Assembly: GCF_042662125.1 (NCBI RefSeq)
Contig: NZ_JBHSXL010000004.1
Location: 84,351-148,350, forward strand
Reading direction: 5' to 3'
DNA: 64,000 bases
DNA from: Halopenitus salinus
Lineage (GTDB): Archaea > Halobacteriota > Halobacteria > Halobacteriales > Haloferacaceae
Under the pieces are notes generated by a model. The model was given only the letters and a program-made list of their open reading frames with translations, had not been told where the DNA came from and did no database searches. This document shows positions 8,843 through 18,526 of the stretch, piece by piece. Each line of letters starts with the position of its first letter. Position 1 is the first letter of the stretch. Made by a program: the position numbers and the translations under genes.

Positions 8843-9715
8843 ATGTACGGTATCGTCACGCGAAACGCCGACGACGTCTCGATGGACCAGTTCGATCGCG
8901 GCTTCTACGAGGTGAAGGACGTCACCGGCCGCGCGTCCGAACCGATCGACGACGCCGTGAACATGGTCTCGTGTTTCGGCGACAACGCGGCAGCCGGCGA
9001 GAATCCGGATCTGGTCCCCGTCAACGACCGCGGCCAGCCCGCGACCCGCGATCGGACCCACTTCGATTGGGCCTACATCTGCCCGACCCATCCCGATTAC
9101 CGCGAGGGGCTGTTGGAGATAATCGAGGACTGTGGCGAGCGTCATCCCGACGTGCGGCTCGACGACGTCGGGTTCCCACGGGAAGGCTACTGCCAGTGTG
9201 ACCGCTGTGAGCGGAACTTCGCCGACAGCGATCACGAACGGTGGGAGGATTGGCGAGCCGAGGTGATAACGGAGTTCGTCGCCGACGCGAGCGAGCGGAT
9301 TCCCGGCCGGACGTACCTCACGCTGTATCCGGACCCGCATCCCGGACACCTGTATGCGCGTTCGGGGCTGGATCTCGACGCGCTCGTCGAGTACGTCGAC
9401 GAGTTCGTCGTTCCCCTCTACGACGTCGAGTACGGTACCACCTACTGGCTCGAAACGATCGCACGCGGGTTCCGATCGCGACTGGGCGGCGATTACGACG
9501 TCCACGGAGCTCCGCCGCAAACGCCCTTCTCGGTCGAGCTGTACGCGGTCGACGTCGACGTCGACGCGCTCGTTCACGCCACCGAGGTCGCCGAGGTCTA
9601 CACGAAGGACGTGCTCTTCGGTTACGACGCCTCGAATGCGGCCGCCGCCCTCAGACGCCGGGACGCCGACTCGCGAGACGGCGAGGTCCATCGCCCCGAT
9701 CCCGACGACTCCTGA
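8843..9715 (+). CDS. Conserved haloarchaeal protein, TIM-barrel-like
   Basis: 290 residues, no signal peptide. A CxCxxC cluster (YCQCDRC, about residues 114-118) in the middle may bind metal. The order of strands and acidic ends (LDDVGFPREGY, LTLYPDPHPGH, FVVPLYDVEYG, KDVLFGYDAS) resembles a glycoside-hydrolase-like TIM barrel, including a possible catalytic Asp pair after beta-4. I recognise the type as a conserved haloarchaeal hypothetical but cannot name a family. A soluble enzyme is likely; sugar hydrolysis is a guess. Confidence 0.7.
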   Translation: MYGIVTRNADDVSMDQFDRGFYEVKDVTGRASEPIDDAVNMVSCFGDNAAAGENPDLVPVNDRGQPATRDRTHFDWAYICPTHPDYREGLLEIIEDCGERHPDVRLDDVGFPREGYCQCDRCERNFADSDHERWEDWRAEVITEFVADASERIPGRTYLTLYPDPHPGHLYARSGLDLDALVEYVDEFVVPLYDVEYGTTYWLETIARGFRSRLGGDYDVHGAPPQTPFSVELYAVDVDVDALVHATEVAEVYTKDVLFGYDASNAAAALRRRDADSRDGEVHRPDPDDS

Positions 9716-9757
9716 ACAGCCGGTCGGCTACCGCCTGAACGGGCGGTTTTCGAGCCC

Positions 9758-11068
9758 TCACTCGAGCCGTGCGAGGAGGTTGAGTACGTAGATCGTTCGA
9801 AGCATGCGTGCGGACTGGCCAGCCTTGAACGTGAGCTCGTCGGTGCCCATGACGTGTGAGAGCACGTCGCGCGAGGCGTGGTCCGGGGCCGCGGAGATTC
9901 CGGTTCCGTTCTCCTCGGCCCACCGCATCATCCGGAGGTCGGATTTGCTGTCGCCCATCACGAGCACGAACGGGTCGTCGATCCCGAGCACGTCGAGGGC
10001 GGCCGTGATGCCCTCGACCTTGTTGAGCTCGAGCGAGCTGATCTCGGCGGCGTCGGCGTGGTAGTAGCCGACGTCGACCCTCTCGAGGAGGTCCGAGATC
10101 GGACCGGGGATCGATTCGACATCGCGGTCGCTCGTCTCGCCCGCGGCCTCGAGAACCTCGCTGATCTCGGGATCGAGGTGGCCGTAGTGTGCGCGCGCCC
10201 ACTGGCTGCCGACGTTGGTATCGGCGTCGTCGTCGGCACCATCCGTGGAGTCGGCATCGATCCCCACATCTTCGATCTCGCCATCGGCGCCGGATCGGAC
10301 GTCGACGACGGCCTCCCCGAGGAGGTCGATCAGGTGGATCAGCCCGCGGTCGATGACGGTCTCGGCGTCCGCGCTCCCCGTCTCGAAGTTCGGCTTGAGC
10401 GTCACGTTGAACTCGTTGCCCTGGAGGTGACAGCCGCGCCGGACCGCCTCGGGCGCCTCGGAGAGAATTCGCGTTCGGACCGACTCGAAGACGGAGCGAA
10501 CGTCGTCGTCGAGGGACTCGTAGAGGAGCCGTTTGGTCCGCGAGCCGTGTCCGGGCGTGAACACGCCGTTTCCGGCCTCGTAGACGATGGAGAGGGTCCC
10601 GGAGTGGACGAGCTCGTTTCCGAGTCCCTGGATCATGAACCCCTTTACGTTCTCGAGAGTCTGTCCGGTACAGATGACGATCGGTACGCCCCGCTCGTGG
10701 AACTCCGTGAGCAGATAGAGCGTCTCGCGTGGGATCTCGTTGTCCGTCCCGCCGGCCGATCGAAGGGTCTCGTCGACGTCGAGGACGAGCGCGTTGACCG
10801 CACGTCCGTATCGATTCAGGAGATCGAGGCCCGAGAACGCGGTCTCGCGGTCGGCGTAGGCGGCGATCTCCGCGAAGGTGGCGCCCGCCGGGAACGCCTC
10901 GCGGATCGCGGACTTCCGTCGGTCGAGCTCGTCGCTGGCCTCCTCCCAGTGTTCGAGCGCGACGCGGGAGTCGACGGGCGGAAACAGATCGACGAAGAAC
11001 TGGTACTCGCGTAACGTCTCCGTATCGAACTCCTCGTAGAGGCGATACAGGAGGTCGTACCGTTCCAT
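9758..11068 (-). CDS. HAD-superfamily hydrolase, large haloarchaeal type
   Basis: 436 residues from the ATG at 11068 (MERYDLLYRLYEEF). HAD motif I is DVDETL near residue 95, motif II follows ICTGQT, and the C-terminal motif IV is VMGDSKSDLRMM. The cap between motifs II and III is long (C2/Cof-like) and contains a highly acidic insert of about 25 residues, typical of halophilic loops. An extra helical N-terminal domain of about 85 residues precedes the HAD core. A sugar-phosphate phosphatase is the likeliest role; the substrate is unknown. Confidence 0.78.
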   Translation of the reverse strand: MERYDLLYRLYEEFDTETLREYQFFVDLFPPVDSRVALEHWEEASDELDRRKSAIREAFPAGATFAEIAAYADRETAFSGLDLLNRYGRAVNALVLDVDETLRSAGGTDNEIPRETLYLLTEFHERGVPIVICTGQTLENVKGFMIQGLGNELVHSGTLSIVYEAGNGVFTPGHGSRTKRLLYESLDDDVRSVFESVRTRILSEAPEAVRRGCHLQGNEFNVTLKPNFETGSADAETVIDRGLIHLIDLLGEAVVDVRSGADGEIEDVGIDADSTDGADDDADTNVGSQWARAHYGHLDPEISEVLEAAGETSDRDVESIPGPISDLLERVDVGYYHADAAEISSLELNKVEGITAALDVLGIDDPFVLVMGDSKSDLRMMRWAEENGTGISAAPDHASRDVLSHVMGTDELTFKAGQSARMLRTIYVLNLLARLE

Positions 11069-11185
11069 ACGCTCGGGTCTCGCTCCGGGGTTAAGAACGT
11101 ACCCAACCGCGAAGCGGCGCCGCGATCGCCGCCCGCTCCGGCCGGGGCGGGCAGACGGATTCACGAAGCCCCCAGCGAAATCGCC

Positions 11186-13354
11186 TCACTCGCGCGCTCG
11201 CAGCCACTCGAGGGCGTCCTCGAGGTCGGTCTCCGGCGGCGAGCAGGCGAACCCGTGGCAGGCGTATACGGTCGTTTCGCCGCTCCTCGCGTCGCGGCCG
11301 GCCCAGACGGGCGGGACCTCCGTGAGTCCGAGGCGCTCCGTCCACTCGTCGAGGCGATCGTCGTCGCTCGGACGGGGCGCCACCGTCGCGTTCGGGAGAT
11401 ACGTTTCGGAGAGCGTCTCCCACCACCCCGTCGGCAGCTCCGGGCCGACGATCACGAGCTCCGTTCCGCCGCGCTCCAGGCGGTCCGCGAGGAGGGCCAA
11501 CGAGACGTGTTCGAGCGGGCTCGCCTCGATCCGGTCGGCGTGCGTCTCGACCACTCGTTCGGCGATCCGGCGGTACGGACGGCCGGAATCGCCGCCGACG
11601 AAGCCGTCCAGATCCGCGAGCAGGCCTGCGGCGATCCCGACGCTCGAGGGGAGCGAACGGTCGGTCAAATCGCGCGGGCGGACCGAGAGACGGCTCCCCG
11701 CCGTTCCGTCCTCGGGCTGTGCCGGCGTCGTGTATATCGTCCCGGCGTCCTCGTCGTAGAAGGCGTCGACGACGCGGTCGGCCAGTTCGATCGCGAACGC
11801 CAGGTGGTCGATCTCCCCGGTGACCTGGTAGGTGTCGAACGCGCCGCGAGCCAGGTACGCGTAGTCCCCGAGGTAGCCGGGTCCCTGGCGGTCGCCGTCG
11901 ATGATGCGCCGGTCGAGTCGGCCCTCCTCGGCGTCCCAGAGGTGTTCTCGGAGGAAGGCGAGCGTCGACTCCGCCCGGTCGGCGAGCGACGGATCGAGGA
12001 CCCGTGCGCCGGCCGCGAACGCGGAGATCATCCGTCCGTTCCAGCCGGCGATGACCTTCTCGTCGCGTGCGGGGCGAGGGCGTTCCTCGCGGGCCTCGTA
12101 GAGCGCCACGCGTGCGTCCATCAGCCGTTCGCCGACGGAACTCCGATCGAGGTCGTACTCCGCCGCGATGTCGTCGATCGACGCCGCGAGCGTCGGGACG
12201 GTCGTGCCGCCCTCGAAGTTGCCGCCCGGGGAGATTCCGTAGCGATCGCGAGCCAGGGAGGCGGCGGGCTCCTCGAGGACAGCGTCGACCTCCTCGGGCG
12301 TCCAGGTGTAGAAGGCGCCCTCCTCGGGGTCACCGCTCGTGGACGGGCGCGACTCCGGGGGAACGCTTCGGGCGTCGAGCGTGCCGTAGAAACCGCCGTC
12401 CCCGTCCGACAGCTCCCGCTCGACGAACGCGAAGGTCTCGCGAGCGATCCGGGCGTATCGCGGATCGCCGGTCTGCTGGTGGGCCCGCAGGTAGACGCGC
12501 GGGAGCTCCGCGTTGTCGTAGAGCATCTTCTCGAAGTGCGGGACCGTCCAGGACCGATCGGTCGCGTATCGGTGGAATCCCCCGCCGATCTGGTCGTACA
12601 CGCCCCCGGCGGCCATCGCGTCGAGCGTTCCGGTCATCGCCTCCGCGAACGCGTCACGGCCGGAGACCGCGTACGCACGCGAGAGCAGTTCGATCCGCCC
12701 CGGCTGCGGGAACTTCGGGCCGCTCGATCCGAACCCGCCGTGTTCCTCGTCGTATCCACGCACCGCCGCGGCCGCGCCCTCCTCGAGGATCGCTTCGCCC
12801 GGCGACTCGCCCGGCTGGTCGGGCACGGACTCGACGCGGTCGCGCGCCGCGGCCCGCCACTGCTCGGCGCGTGACTCCATCTCCGCGCGCTGGTCTGGGT
12901 CGCTCCAGGAGTCGGCGATGCGTTCACAGAGCTGTGTGAATCCCGGCCGGCCGCGGGTCGGCTCCGGCGGGAAGTAGGTGCCGACGTAGAAGGGGTCGCC
13001 CTCCGGGGTACACCACGCCGAAAGCGGCCACCCGCCGCCCCCGGTGACGAGCTGGCAGATCGTCATGAACACCGAGTCGACGTCGGGCCGCTCCTCCCGG
13101 TCGACCTTGACGGGGACGAACGACTCGTTGAGCAGTTCGGCGACGTCGGGATCCGAGAAGCTCTCCTCCTCCATCACGTGACACCAGTGGCACGCCGAGT
13201 AGCCGATGGAGACGAACACCGGCACGTCGTGATCGTCCGCGATCTCGAAGGCCCGGTCGTCCCACGGCTGCCAGTTGATGGGGTTGTCCGCGTGCTGGCG
13301 CAGGTACGGACTCGCCTCCGCCGTCAGCCGGTTTCGATCGGTCGGAGTGGTCAT
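11186..13354 (-). CDS. DUF255 thioredoxin-fold protein (YyaL/spermatogenesis-associated 20 family)
   Basis: 722 residues, normal for the family. The N-terminal thioredoxin-like domain carries Cys55 and Cys58 (SACHWCHVM). An (alpha/alpha)6 barrel resembling N-acylglucosamine epimerase follows (about 180-560), and a smaller C-terminal thioredoxin-like domain ends the protein. I took the ATG at 13354 because MTTPTDRNRL directly precedes the conserved SPYLRQHADNPINW; the upstream frame is unrelated. The family's biochemical function is not settled. Confidence 0.9.
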   Translation of the reverse strand: MTTPTDRNRLTAEASPYLRQHADNPINWQPWDDRAFEIADDHDVPVFVSIGYSACHWCHVMEEESFSDPDVAELLNESFVPVKVDREERPDVDSVFMTICQLVTGGGGWPLSAWCTPEGDPFYVGTYFPPEPTRGRPGFTQLCERIADSWSDPDQRAEMESRAEQWRAAARDRVESVPDQPGESPGEAILEEGAAAAVRGYDEEHGGFGSSGPKFPQPGRIELLSRAYAVSGRDAFAEAMTGTLDAMAAGGVYDQIGGGFHRYATDRSWTVPHFEKMLYDNAELPRVYLRAHQQTGDPRYARIARETFAFVERELSDGDGGFYGTLDARSVPPESRPSTSGDPEEGAFYTWTPEEVDAVLEEPAASLARDRYGISPGGNFEGGTTVPTLAASIDDIAAEYDLDRSSVGERLMDARVALYEAREERPRPARDEKVIAGWNGRMISAFAAGARVLDPSLADRAESTLAFLREHLWDAEEGRLDRRIIDGDRQGPGYLGDYAYLARGAFDTYQVTGEIDHLAFAIELADRVVDAFYDEDAGTIYTTPAQPEDGTAGSRLSVRPRDLTDRSLPSSVGIAAGLLADLDGFVGGDSGRPYRRIAERVVETHADRIEASPLEHVSLALLADRLERGGTELVIVGPELPTGWWETLSETYLPNATVAPRPSDDDRLDEWTERLGLTEVPPVWAGRDARSGETTVYACHGFACSPPETDLEDALEWLRARE

Positions 13355-13500
13355 GGACGGAGTTGTGCCTCGACGGGGAAAAGCCGTCCTACAGAGGTCC
13401 GCGAAGGGAATCCACGGCTTCAGCCGCACGAGGAGATACACGTTGACGGGGTCTCCGATATCCCCACATCCGTGGATCGTCGTGCGGTTTTCAAGGACAA

Positions 13501-13509
13501 GGTTTACAC
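13501..13509 (+). promoter_or_regulatory. TATA box of purD
   Basis: GGTTTACAC lies 24-32 bases before the purD ATG at 13533, giving a leaderless transcript. Confidence 0.5.
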
Positions 13510-13532
13510 TACCGTGAGCAAACTTCCCGCGT

Positions 13533-14816
13533 ATGACCGAGACCGTCCTGCTGGTCGGCGGCGGCGGCCGCGAGCACGCGATCGCGCGTGCCCTCGTGGA
13601 CGACTGTGATCTGTACGCGTGTGCGGCGAACGAGAACCCCGGCATCGTCCGGGCCGCGGCCGGCTTCGAGTCGATCGACGAGACGGACGCGGACGCCATC
13701 GTGGAGTACGCGGAGTCCGTGGACGCCGATGCCGCGATCGTCGGCCCCGAGTCGGGCCTGGAAGCGGGCGTCTCCGACGCGCTCGACGCCGCGGGAGTCT
13801 ACACCTTCGGCCCGCGCGCCGAGGAGGCCCGGATCGAGACGGACAAGGCCTACCAGCGGCGGTTCATGCGCGAGAACGACGTTCCCGGCTGTCCGGACTT
13901 CGAGACCTTCGAGGACATGGAGGCGGCCTGCCGATACATCGACGACTACGACGGCGACCTCGCGGTCAAGCCGGCCGGACTAACCGGCGGCAAGGGCGTG
14001 AAGGTGATCGGCGACCAGGTCACGGACGAGGAGGCGAAGACGTACCTCCGCGAGTCGGACTACGACCGGGTCGTCCTGGAGGAGCGGCTCGTCGGCGAGG
14101 AGTTCACGATCCAGGCGTTCGTCGCGAACGGCGAGGTGCGGACCACGCCCGCGGTCCAGGACCACAAGCGCGCCTACGAGGGCGACGAGGGGCCGAACAC
14201 CGGCGGGATGGGGTCCTACTCGGATACGGGGTTCTCGCTGCCGTTCATGGACGACGGCGACTACGAGGACGCCGTCTCCATCATCGAGGCGGTCGTCGAC
14301 GCCCTGCCGGAATACAAGGGCGTCCTCTACGGGCAGTTCATGCTCACCGCCGAGGGTCCGAGGGTCGTCGAGTTCAACGCCCGCTTCGGCGACCCCGAGG
14401 CGATGAACACGCTTCCCGTCCTCGAGACGCCGTTCCTCGAGGTCATCACCGCCGCGCGGGACGGCGAGCCGCTCCCGGAACTCGAGTTCACCGGGGAGGC
14501 CACCGTCTGCAAGTACGCGGTTCCGGCCGGCTATCCGACCGACCCCGACTCGGGCGCGCGGATCGACGTGGACGAGGAGAGCGTCGGGGACGCGTTGTTG
14601 TTCTACGCGAGCGTCGACGCCCGCGAGGACGGCATCTACACGACGACCTCGCGGGCCTTCGCCGTCGTCGGCCTCGGGGACTCCATCTCCGCCGCGGAGA
14701 GCGCCGCCGAGGACGCGCTCGCGGCCGCCGGCGACCGCGTTCGGATCCGCCACGACATCGGAACGCGCGACCTCGTCCAACGCCGGATCGACCACATGGA
14801 AACGCTTCGCGGGTGA
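13533..14816 (+). CDS. purD: Phosphoribosylamine-glycine ligase (GAR synthetase)
   Basis: 427 residues, complete. It catalyses step 2 of purine synthesis: phosphoribosylamine + glycine + ATP to GAR. The start MTETVLLVGGGGREHAIA is the family N-terminus. The ATP-grasp region carries KPAGLTGGKGVKV and the metal-binding end EFNARFGDPE. It stands alone between the divergent DUF255 gene and the enolase-superfamily gene, which has its own promoter. Confidence 0.97.
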   Translation: MTETVLLVGGGGREHAIARALVDDCDLYACAANENPGIVRAAAGFESIDETDADAIVEYAESVDADAAIVGPESGLEAGVSDALDAAGVYTFGPRAEEARIETDKAYQRRFMRENDVPGCPDFETFEDMEAACRYIDDYDGDLAVKPAGLTGGKGVKVIGDQVTDEEAKTYLRESDYDRVVLEERLVGEEFTIQAFVANGEVRTTPAVQDHKRAYEGDEGPNTGGMGSYSDTGFSLPFMDDGDYEDAVSIIEAVVDALPEYKGVLYGQFMLTAEGPRVVEFNARFGDPEAMNTLPVLETPFLEVITAARDGEPLPELEFTGEATVCKYAVPAGYPTDPDSGARIDVDEESVGDALLFYASVDAREDGIYTTTSRAFAVVGLGDSISAAESAAEDALAAAGDRVRIRHDIGTRDLVQRRIDHMETLRG

Positions 14817-14899
14817 GACGGTCCAGAGAGTCCGGCTGCCGGTGACGGCGGGTACGGTTGATCCGACCGGGGTCCGAGGCCAGGACGCGCAACAAGTTT

Positions 14900-14907
14900 C
14901 ATTATAG
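14900..14907 (+). promoter_or_regulatory. TATA box of the enolase-superfamily gene
   Basis: CATTATAG, 24-31 bases before the ATG at 14931, in an AT-rich pocket of an otherwise GC-rich gap. Confidence 0.6.
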
Positions 14908-14930
14908 TGGTGAGTGTCGAGTGAAACGGT

Positions 14931-16196
14931 ATGGCAAACGATTCGAAATATCGCCAGCTCGTCGCGGACATGATGGGCGGCATCGGATGGCGCGATCTAC
15001 GCGAGACGGATCAGCGTCGCGCGCCGGACCGCGACGTGGAGATCACGGACATCAAGACGGCGGTCGTGGAGGGGAACTTCCCGTGGGTGCTCGTGAAGGT
15101 CGAGACCGACGCCGACGTGTACGGGTTGGGTGAGGCGTTCCCCGGCCCGGCCGGCGAGCACGTGGAGTTCCTCAAGCCCGGTCTCGTCGGCCAGAACCCG
15201 CTCGACATCGATCGCCTCACCGAGCACATGACCCAGCTGCTTTCGGGCCTGGGCGGGTCGACCGGATACTCCCAGGCGGCGGTCTCGGGGATCGAGATCG
15301 CGCTTTGGGACATCGCGGGGAAGCTCACGGGACTGCCGGTCTACCAGCTGCTCGGCGGGAAGTACCGCGACGAGGTCCAGATCTACGCCGACTGCCACGC
15401 CGGCGAGAACCTGGCGGAGGCCACCTCACAGGACCCCCGCGACGTGTACTCGCCGGAGTCGTACGCCGAGGCGGCACGCGAGGTCATCGACGAGGGCTTC
15501 GGGGCGTTGAAGTTCGACCTCGACGTGAAGATCGAGGACGCAGACACCGCGACGCGGCGACTGTCGCGTCCGGCCATCCAGCACAAGGTCGACATCGTTC
15601 GCGCCGTCCGCGAGGAGATCGGCTACGAGCCGACGCTCGGGTTCGACCTCCACTGGAACTTCTCGGTGGAGACCGCGACCAAGATCGCACGGGAGGTCGA
15701 GGAGTACGATCTCGACTGGATCGAGGACCCGGTGCCGCCGGAGAGCGCCGAGACCCACCGCAAGGTGTCCGAAAGCACGTCGACGCCCATCCTCGCCGGG
15801 GAGAACCTCACCCGTGTCGAGGACTTCCTCCCGTTTTTTTCGGAGCAGGCCCTCGACGTCGCCGCGCCGGACATTCAAAAGTGCGGCGGGCTGCTCGAGT
15901 TCCGGAAGATCGCGACCGTGGCCGACGCCTTCGACGTGCCCATCGCGCCACACAACATCTCGAGTCCGATCGGCACGATGGCGAGCGTCCACGTCTGTGC
16001 CACCGTCCCCAACGCGTTCGCGCTGGAGTGGCACGCGCGTGAGGTGCCGTGGTGGGACGACATGCACACCGAGAACGCGGACCTCATCCAGGACGGCGCG
16101 ATAGACGTGCCGGAGGAACCCGGACTCGGAGTCACGCTCGATCCCGACACGGTCGAAGCCCACCTCGCGCCCGGCGAGGAGCTGTTCGAGCTGTAG
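14931..16196 (+). CDS. Enolase-superfamily sugar acid dehydratase (mandelate racemase group)
   Basis: 421 residues. The capping domain covers about 35-150 and the barrel 160-390. Metal ligands are Asp239 (GFDLHWN), Glu265 (WIEDP) and Glu291 (LAGEN). Lys194-x-Asp196 at the end of strand 2 and His341 (APHNI) are candidate acid/base residues. The pattern fits a sugar-acid dehydratase such as the haloarchaeal gluconate or xylonate enzymes, but the substrate cannot be fixed from sequence. The next genes encode a 2-oxoacid dehydrogenase E1, so it might feed 2-keto acids to them. This link is inference only. Confidence 0.82.
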   Translation: MANDSKYRQLVADMMGGIGWRDLRETDQRRAPDRDVEITDIKTAVVEGNFPWVLVKVETDADVYGLGEAFPGPAGEHVEFLKPGLVGQNPLDIDRLTEHMTQLLSGLGGSTGYSQAAVSGIEIALWDIAGKLTGLPVYQLLGGKYRDEVQIYADCHAGENLAEATSQDPRDVYSPESYAEAAREVIDEGFGALKFDLDVKIEDADTATRRLSRPAIQHKVDIVRAVREEIGYEPTLGFDLHWNFSVETATKIAREVEEYDLDWIEDPVPPESAETHRKVSESTSTPILAGENLTRVEDFLPFFSEQALDVAAPDIQKCGGLLEFRKIATVADAFDVPIAPHNISSPIGTMASVHVCATVPNAFALEWHAREVPWWDDMHTENADLIQDGAIDVPEEPGLGVTLDPDTVEAHLAPGEELFEL

Positions 16197-16378
16197 CGGC
16201 TGTTCGAGCTGTATCGTCCGCTCCCTACAGCCGAACGCCCTCGACGGCGACTTCTTCACGTTCGGCAGGTTACCACTCTCGTCCGGTTCCGGACTTCACC
16301 GATCGACTTCAAGCGCCCGTCGTCCCGAGACTCCCACCATCAAAACAACTATGTCCGAATGTAGGCAACGCGTCACCA

Positions 16379-17419
16379 GTGACAGAGATTGACATTCACA
16401 CGGACGACGGTAAGATCGAGGCACTCCGTCGGATGTTGCTCGTGAGGGAGTTCGAAGACACCGTCCAGGACCGGTTCGCGGACGGCGAGATCCCCGGGTT
16501 CGTACACCTCTCGCAGGGCCAGGAGGCCGTCGCGGTGGGCGTCTGCGGGACGCTCACCGTCGACGACTACATCACCAGTACACACCGGGCCCACGGTCAC
16601 AGCATCGCGAAGGGGCTCGACCCCGACCGTGCACTGGCCGAACTGTACGCGAAGGAGACGGGCTACTGCGACGGAAAGGGCGGCTCGATGCACGTGGCGT
16701 CCCTCGACGAGGGGATGCTCGGCGCACAACCCATCGTCGGGGCGAGCGCCCCGCTGGCCGTCGGCGCCGGCCTCACCGCCCAGTACGAGGACGCGGACTG
16801 GATCGCCGTCGCGTTCGTCGGCGACGGCGCCACCGCCGCCGGACAGGTCCACGAGGCGTTCAACCTGGCGGCCACCTGGGGCCTGCCGGTCGTGTTCGTC
16901 ATCGAGAACAACCGCTACTCGGAGGGGATGCGGTTCGACGAACAGCACAACGTCGACGACCTCGTCGACATGGCCGCGAGCTACGGCGTCCCGGGCGAGG
17001 TCGTCGACGGACAGGACGTCGAGGCGGTCCACGACGAGATGGCCGAGGCCAAAGAGCGGGCCCTCGACGACGGACCCACCCTGATCGAGGCGAAGACATA
17101 CCGTTACCGTGGGCACTTCGAGGGCGACCCGCAGCCCTATCGGACCGAGGAGGAGGTCGAGGAGTGGAAGGAAAACCGCGATCCCATCCGGAACTACACG
17201 GAGGAGCTCCTCGAGGAGGAAATCCTCTCCGAAGCCGACCACGAGGCGCTCCGCAGCGAGGTCGAGGCGGTCATGGAGGAGGCGGTGACGTTCGCCAGGG
17301 AGAGCGAGGAGGCCCCTCCGAGCGCGGCGTACGACGACGTCTTCGTCGAGGACGCGCCCGACGTCGAGGCCCACAGAAGTAGACTGGCGCGCGAGGAATC
17401 GAGCTGGGGGACGTACTGA
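16379..17419 (+). CDS. 2-oxoacid dehydrogenase E1 component, alpha subunit
   Basis: 346 residues from the GTG at 16379 (TEIDIHTDDGKIEALRRM); no ATG in this frame is closer to the conserved start, and longer versions are not conserved-looking. The thiamine diphosphate motif runs from GDGATAAG to ENNRYSEG (about 141-180). The phosphorylation-loop region YRYRGHFEGDPQ is present. It fits the pyruvate/acetoin/branched-chain family of E1 alpha. The stop overlaps the ATG of the beta subunit by one base, so they are coupled. No E2 or E3 gene is nearby. Confidence 0.92.
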   Translation: MTEIDIHTDDGKIEALRRMLLVREFEDTVQDRFADGEIPGFVHLSQGQEAVAVGVCGTLTVDDYITSTHRAHGHSIAKGLDPDRALAELYAKETGYCDGKGGSMHVASLDEGMLGAQPIVGASAPLAVGAGLTAQYEDADWIAVAFVGDGATAAGQVHEAFNLAATWGLPVVFVIENNRYSEGMRFDEQHNVDDLVDMAASYGVPGEVVDGQDVEAVHDEMAEAKERALDDGPTLIEAKTYRYRGHFEGDPQPYRTEEEVEEWKENRDPIRNYTEELLEEEILSEADHEALRSEVEAVMEEAVTFARESEEAPPSAAYDDVFVEDAPDVEAHRSRLAREESSWGTY

Positions 17420-18414
17420 TGGTGCAGGCCGACGCGTGCGATGGCGACGCCGACAGGATGACCATCCGTGAGGCCATCCGCGAGGGGCTTCGCGAGGAGA
17501 TGCAGCGCGACGAGTACGTGATGCTGTACGGACAGGACGAGCGCGACGGCGAGTCCTTCGAGGTCACGGCTGGACTCCACGACGAGTTCGGCGATCGACG
17601 CGTGAGGAACACGCCCATCAGCGAGGCTGCGCAGGTCGGGGCCGCCGTGGGTGCGGCGGCGACTGGCCTTCGACCGGTCGTCGAACTCAGCTTCTCGGAC
17701 TTCATCGGCGTCTGCTTCGACCAGATCATGAACCAGGTCGGCAAGACCCGATACATGTTCGGCGGGGAAAGCGAGGTGCCGCTCGTCCTTCGCGCGACCG
17801 AGGGGGGAACCCTCGGTGCCGCCGCCCAGCACTCCGGGACCGTCCACACGCTCGTCTCACACCTGCCCGGGATCAAGGTCGTCGCTCCCGCGACGCCGGC
17901 GGCGTCGAAGGGACTCATCAAGGAGAGCGTCCGGTCGGACGACCCGGTGATGTTCTTCGAGAACAAGGCCATCTACGGCGAACGTGGCGAGGTCCGGACC
18001 GGCGACCGAACGGTCCCGCTCGGCGAGGCGAGCGTGGAGCGGGCGGGCGACGACGTCACGGTCGTTGCCACCCAGCGGCTGTTCGGCGAGGCGATGGCCG
18101 TCGCCGACGACCTCGCGGGCACCGCGGAGTTGGAGGTCATCGATCCGCGGTCGCTGTACCCGCTCGACGCCGAGACGATTCTCGACAGCGTGGCGAAAAC
18201 CGGCCGTCTCGTCGTCGCCGACGAGAGCCCGATGTCGTACGGATTTCACGCCGAGGTGATGGCTCGGGTGATCGAGGACGGCTTCTTCTCGCTCGACGCG
18301 CCGCCACAGCGCGTCGGGGTCGCGGACACGCCCGTCCCGTTCGCACCGGACCTCGAAGCCGAGGTGCTGCCGAGCGCTCCCGACGTCGAACGGGCGGTCC
18401 ATCGCGTCCTCTGA
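17419..18414 (+). CDS. 2-oxoacid dehydrogenase E1 component, beta subunit
   Basis: 331 residues with a transketolase-like pyrimidine-binding domain (TIREAIREGLREEM ... ) and a C-terminal transketolase domain. The segment around ELSFSDFIGVCFDQI and the loop AAQHSG are typical of E1 beta. Together with the upstream alpha subunit it forms the alpha2beta2 decarboxylase that loads acyl groups on lipoyl-E2. E2 and dihydrolipoyl dehydrogenase are not within several kb on either side, so the partners are encoded elsewhere or the E1 acts on its own. Substrate (pyruvate, acetoin, branched) unresolved. Confidence 0.92.
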   Translation: MVQADACDGDADRMTIREAIREGLREEMQRDEYVMLYGQDERDGESFEVTAGLHDEFGDRRVRNTPISEAAQVGAAVGAAATGLRPVVELSFSDFIGVCFDQIMNQVGKTRYMFGGESEVPLVLRATEGGTLGAAAQHSGTVHTLVSHLPGIKVVAPATPAASKGLIKESVRSDDPVMFFENKAIYGERGEVRTGDRTVPLGEASVERAGDDVTVVATQRLFGEAMAVADDLAGTAELEVIDPRSLYPLDAETILDSVAKTGRLVVADESPMSYGFHAEVMARVIEDGFFSLDAPPQRVGVADTPVPFAPDLEAEVLPSAPDVERAVHRVL

Positions 18415-18526
18415 GTCACCACTCGAGTCGGACCACTCACACACGTCGGCCACACACGTCTCGTTCGGGGTCCGGTAGTCCCATCGTAACTATAGGCATT
18501 CGCCGCGTCGTCTCGTCCGATCAGAC

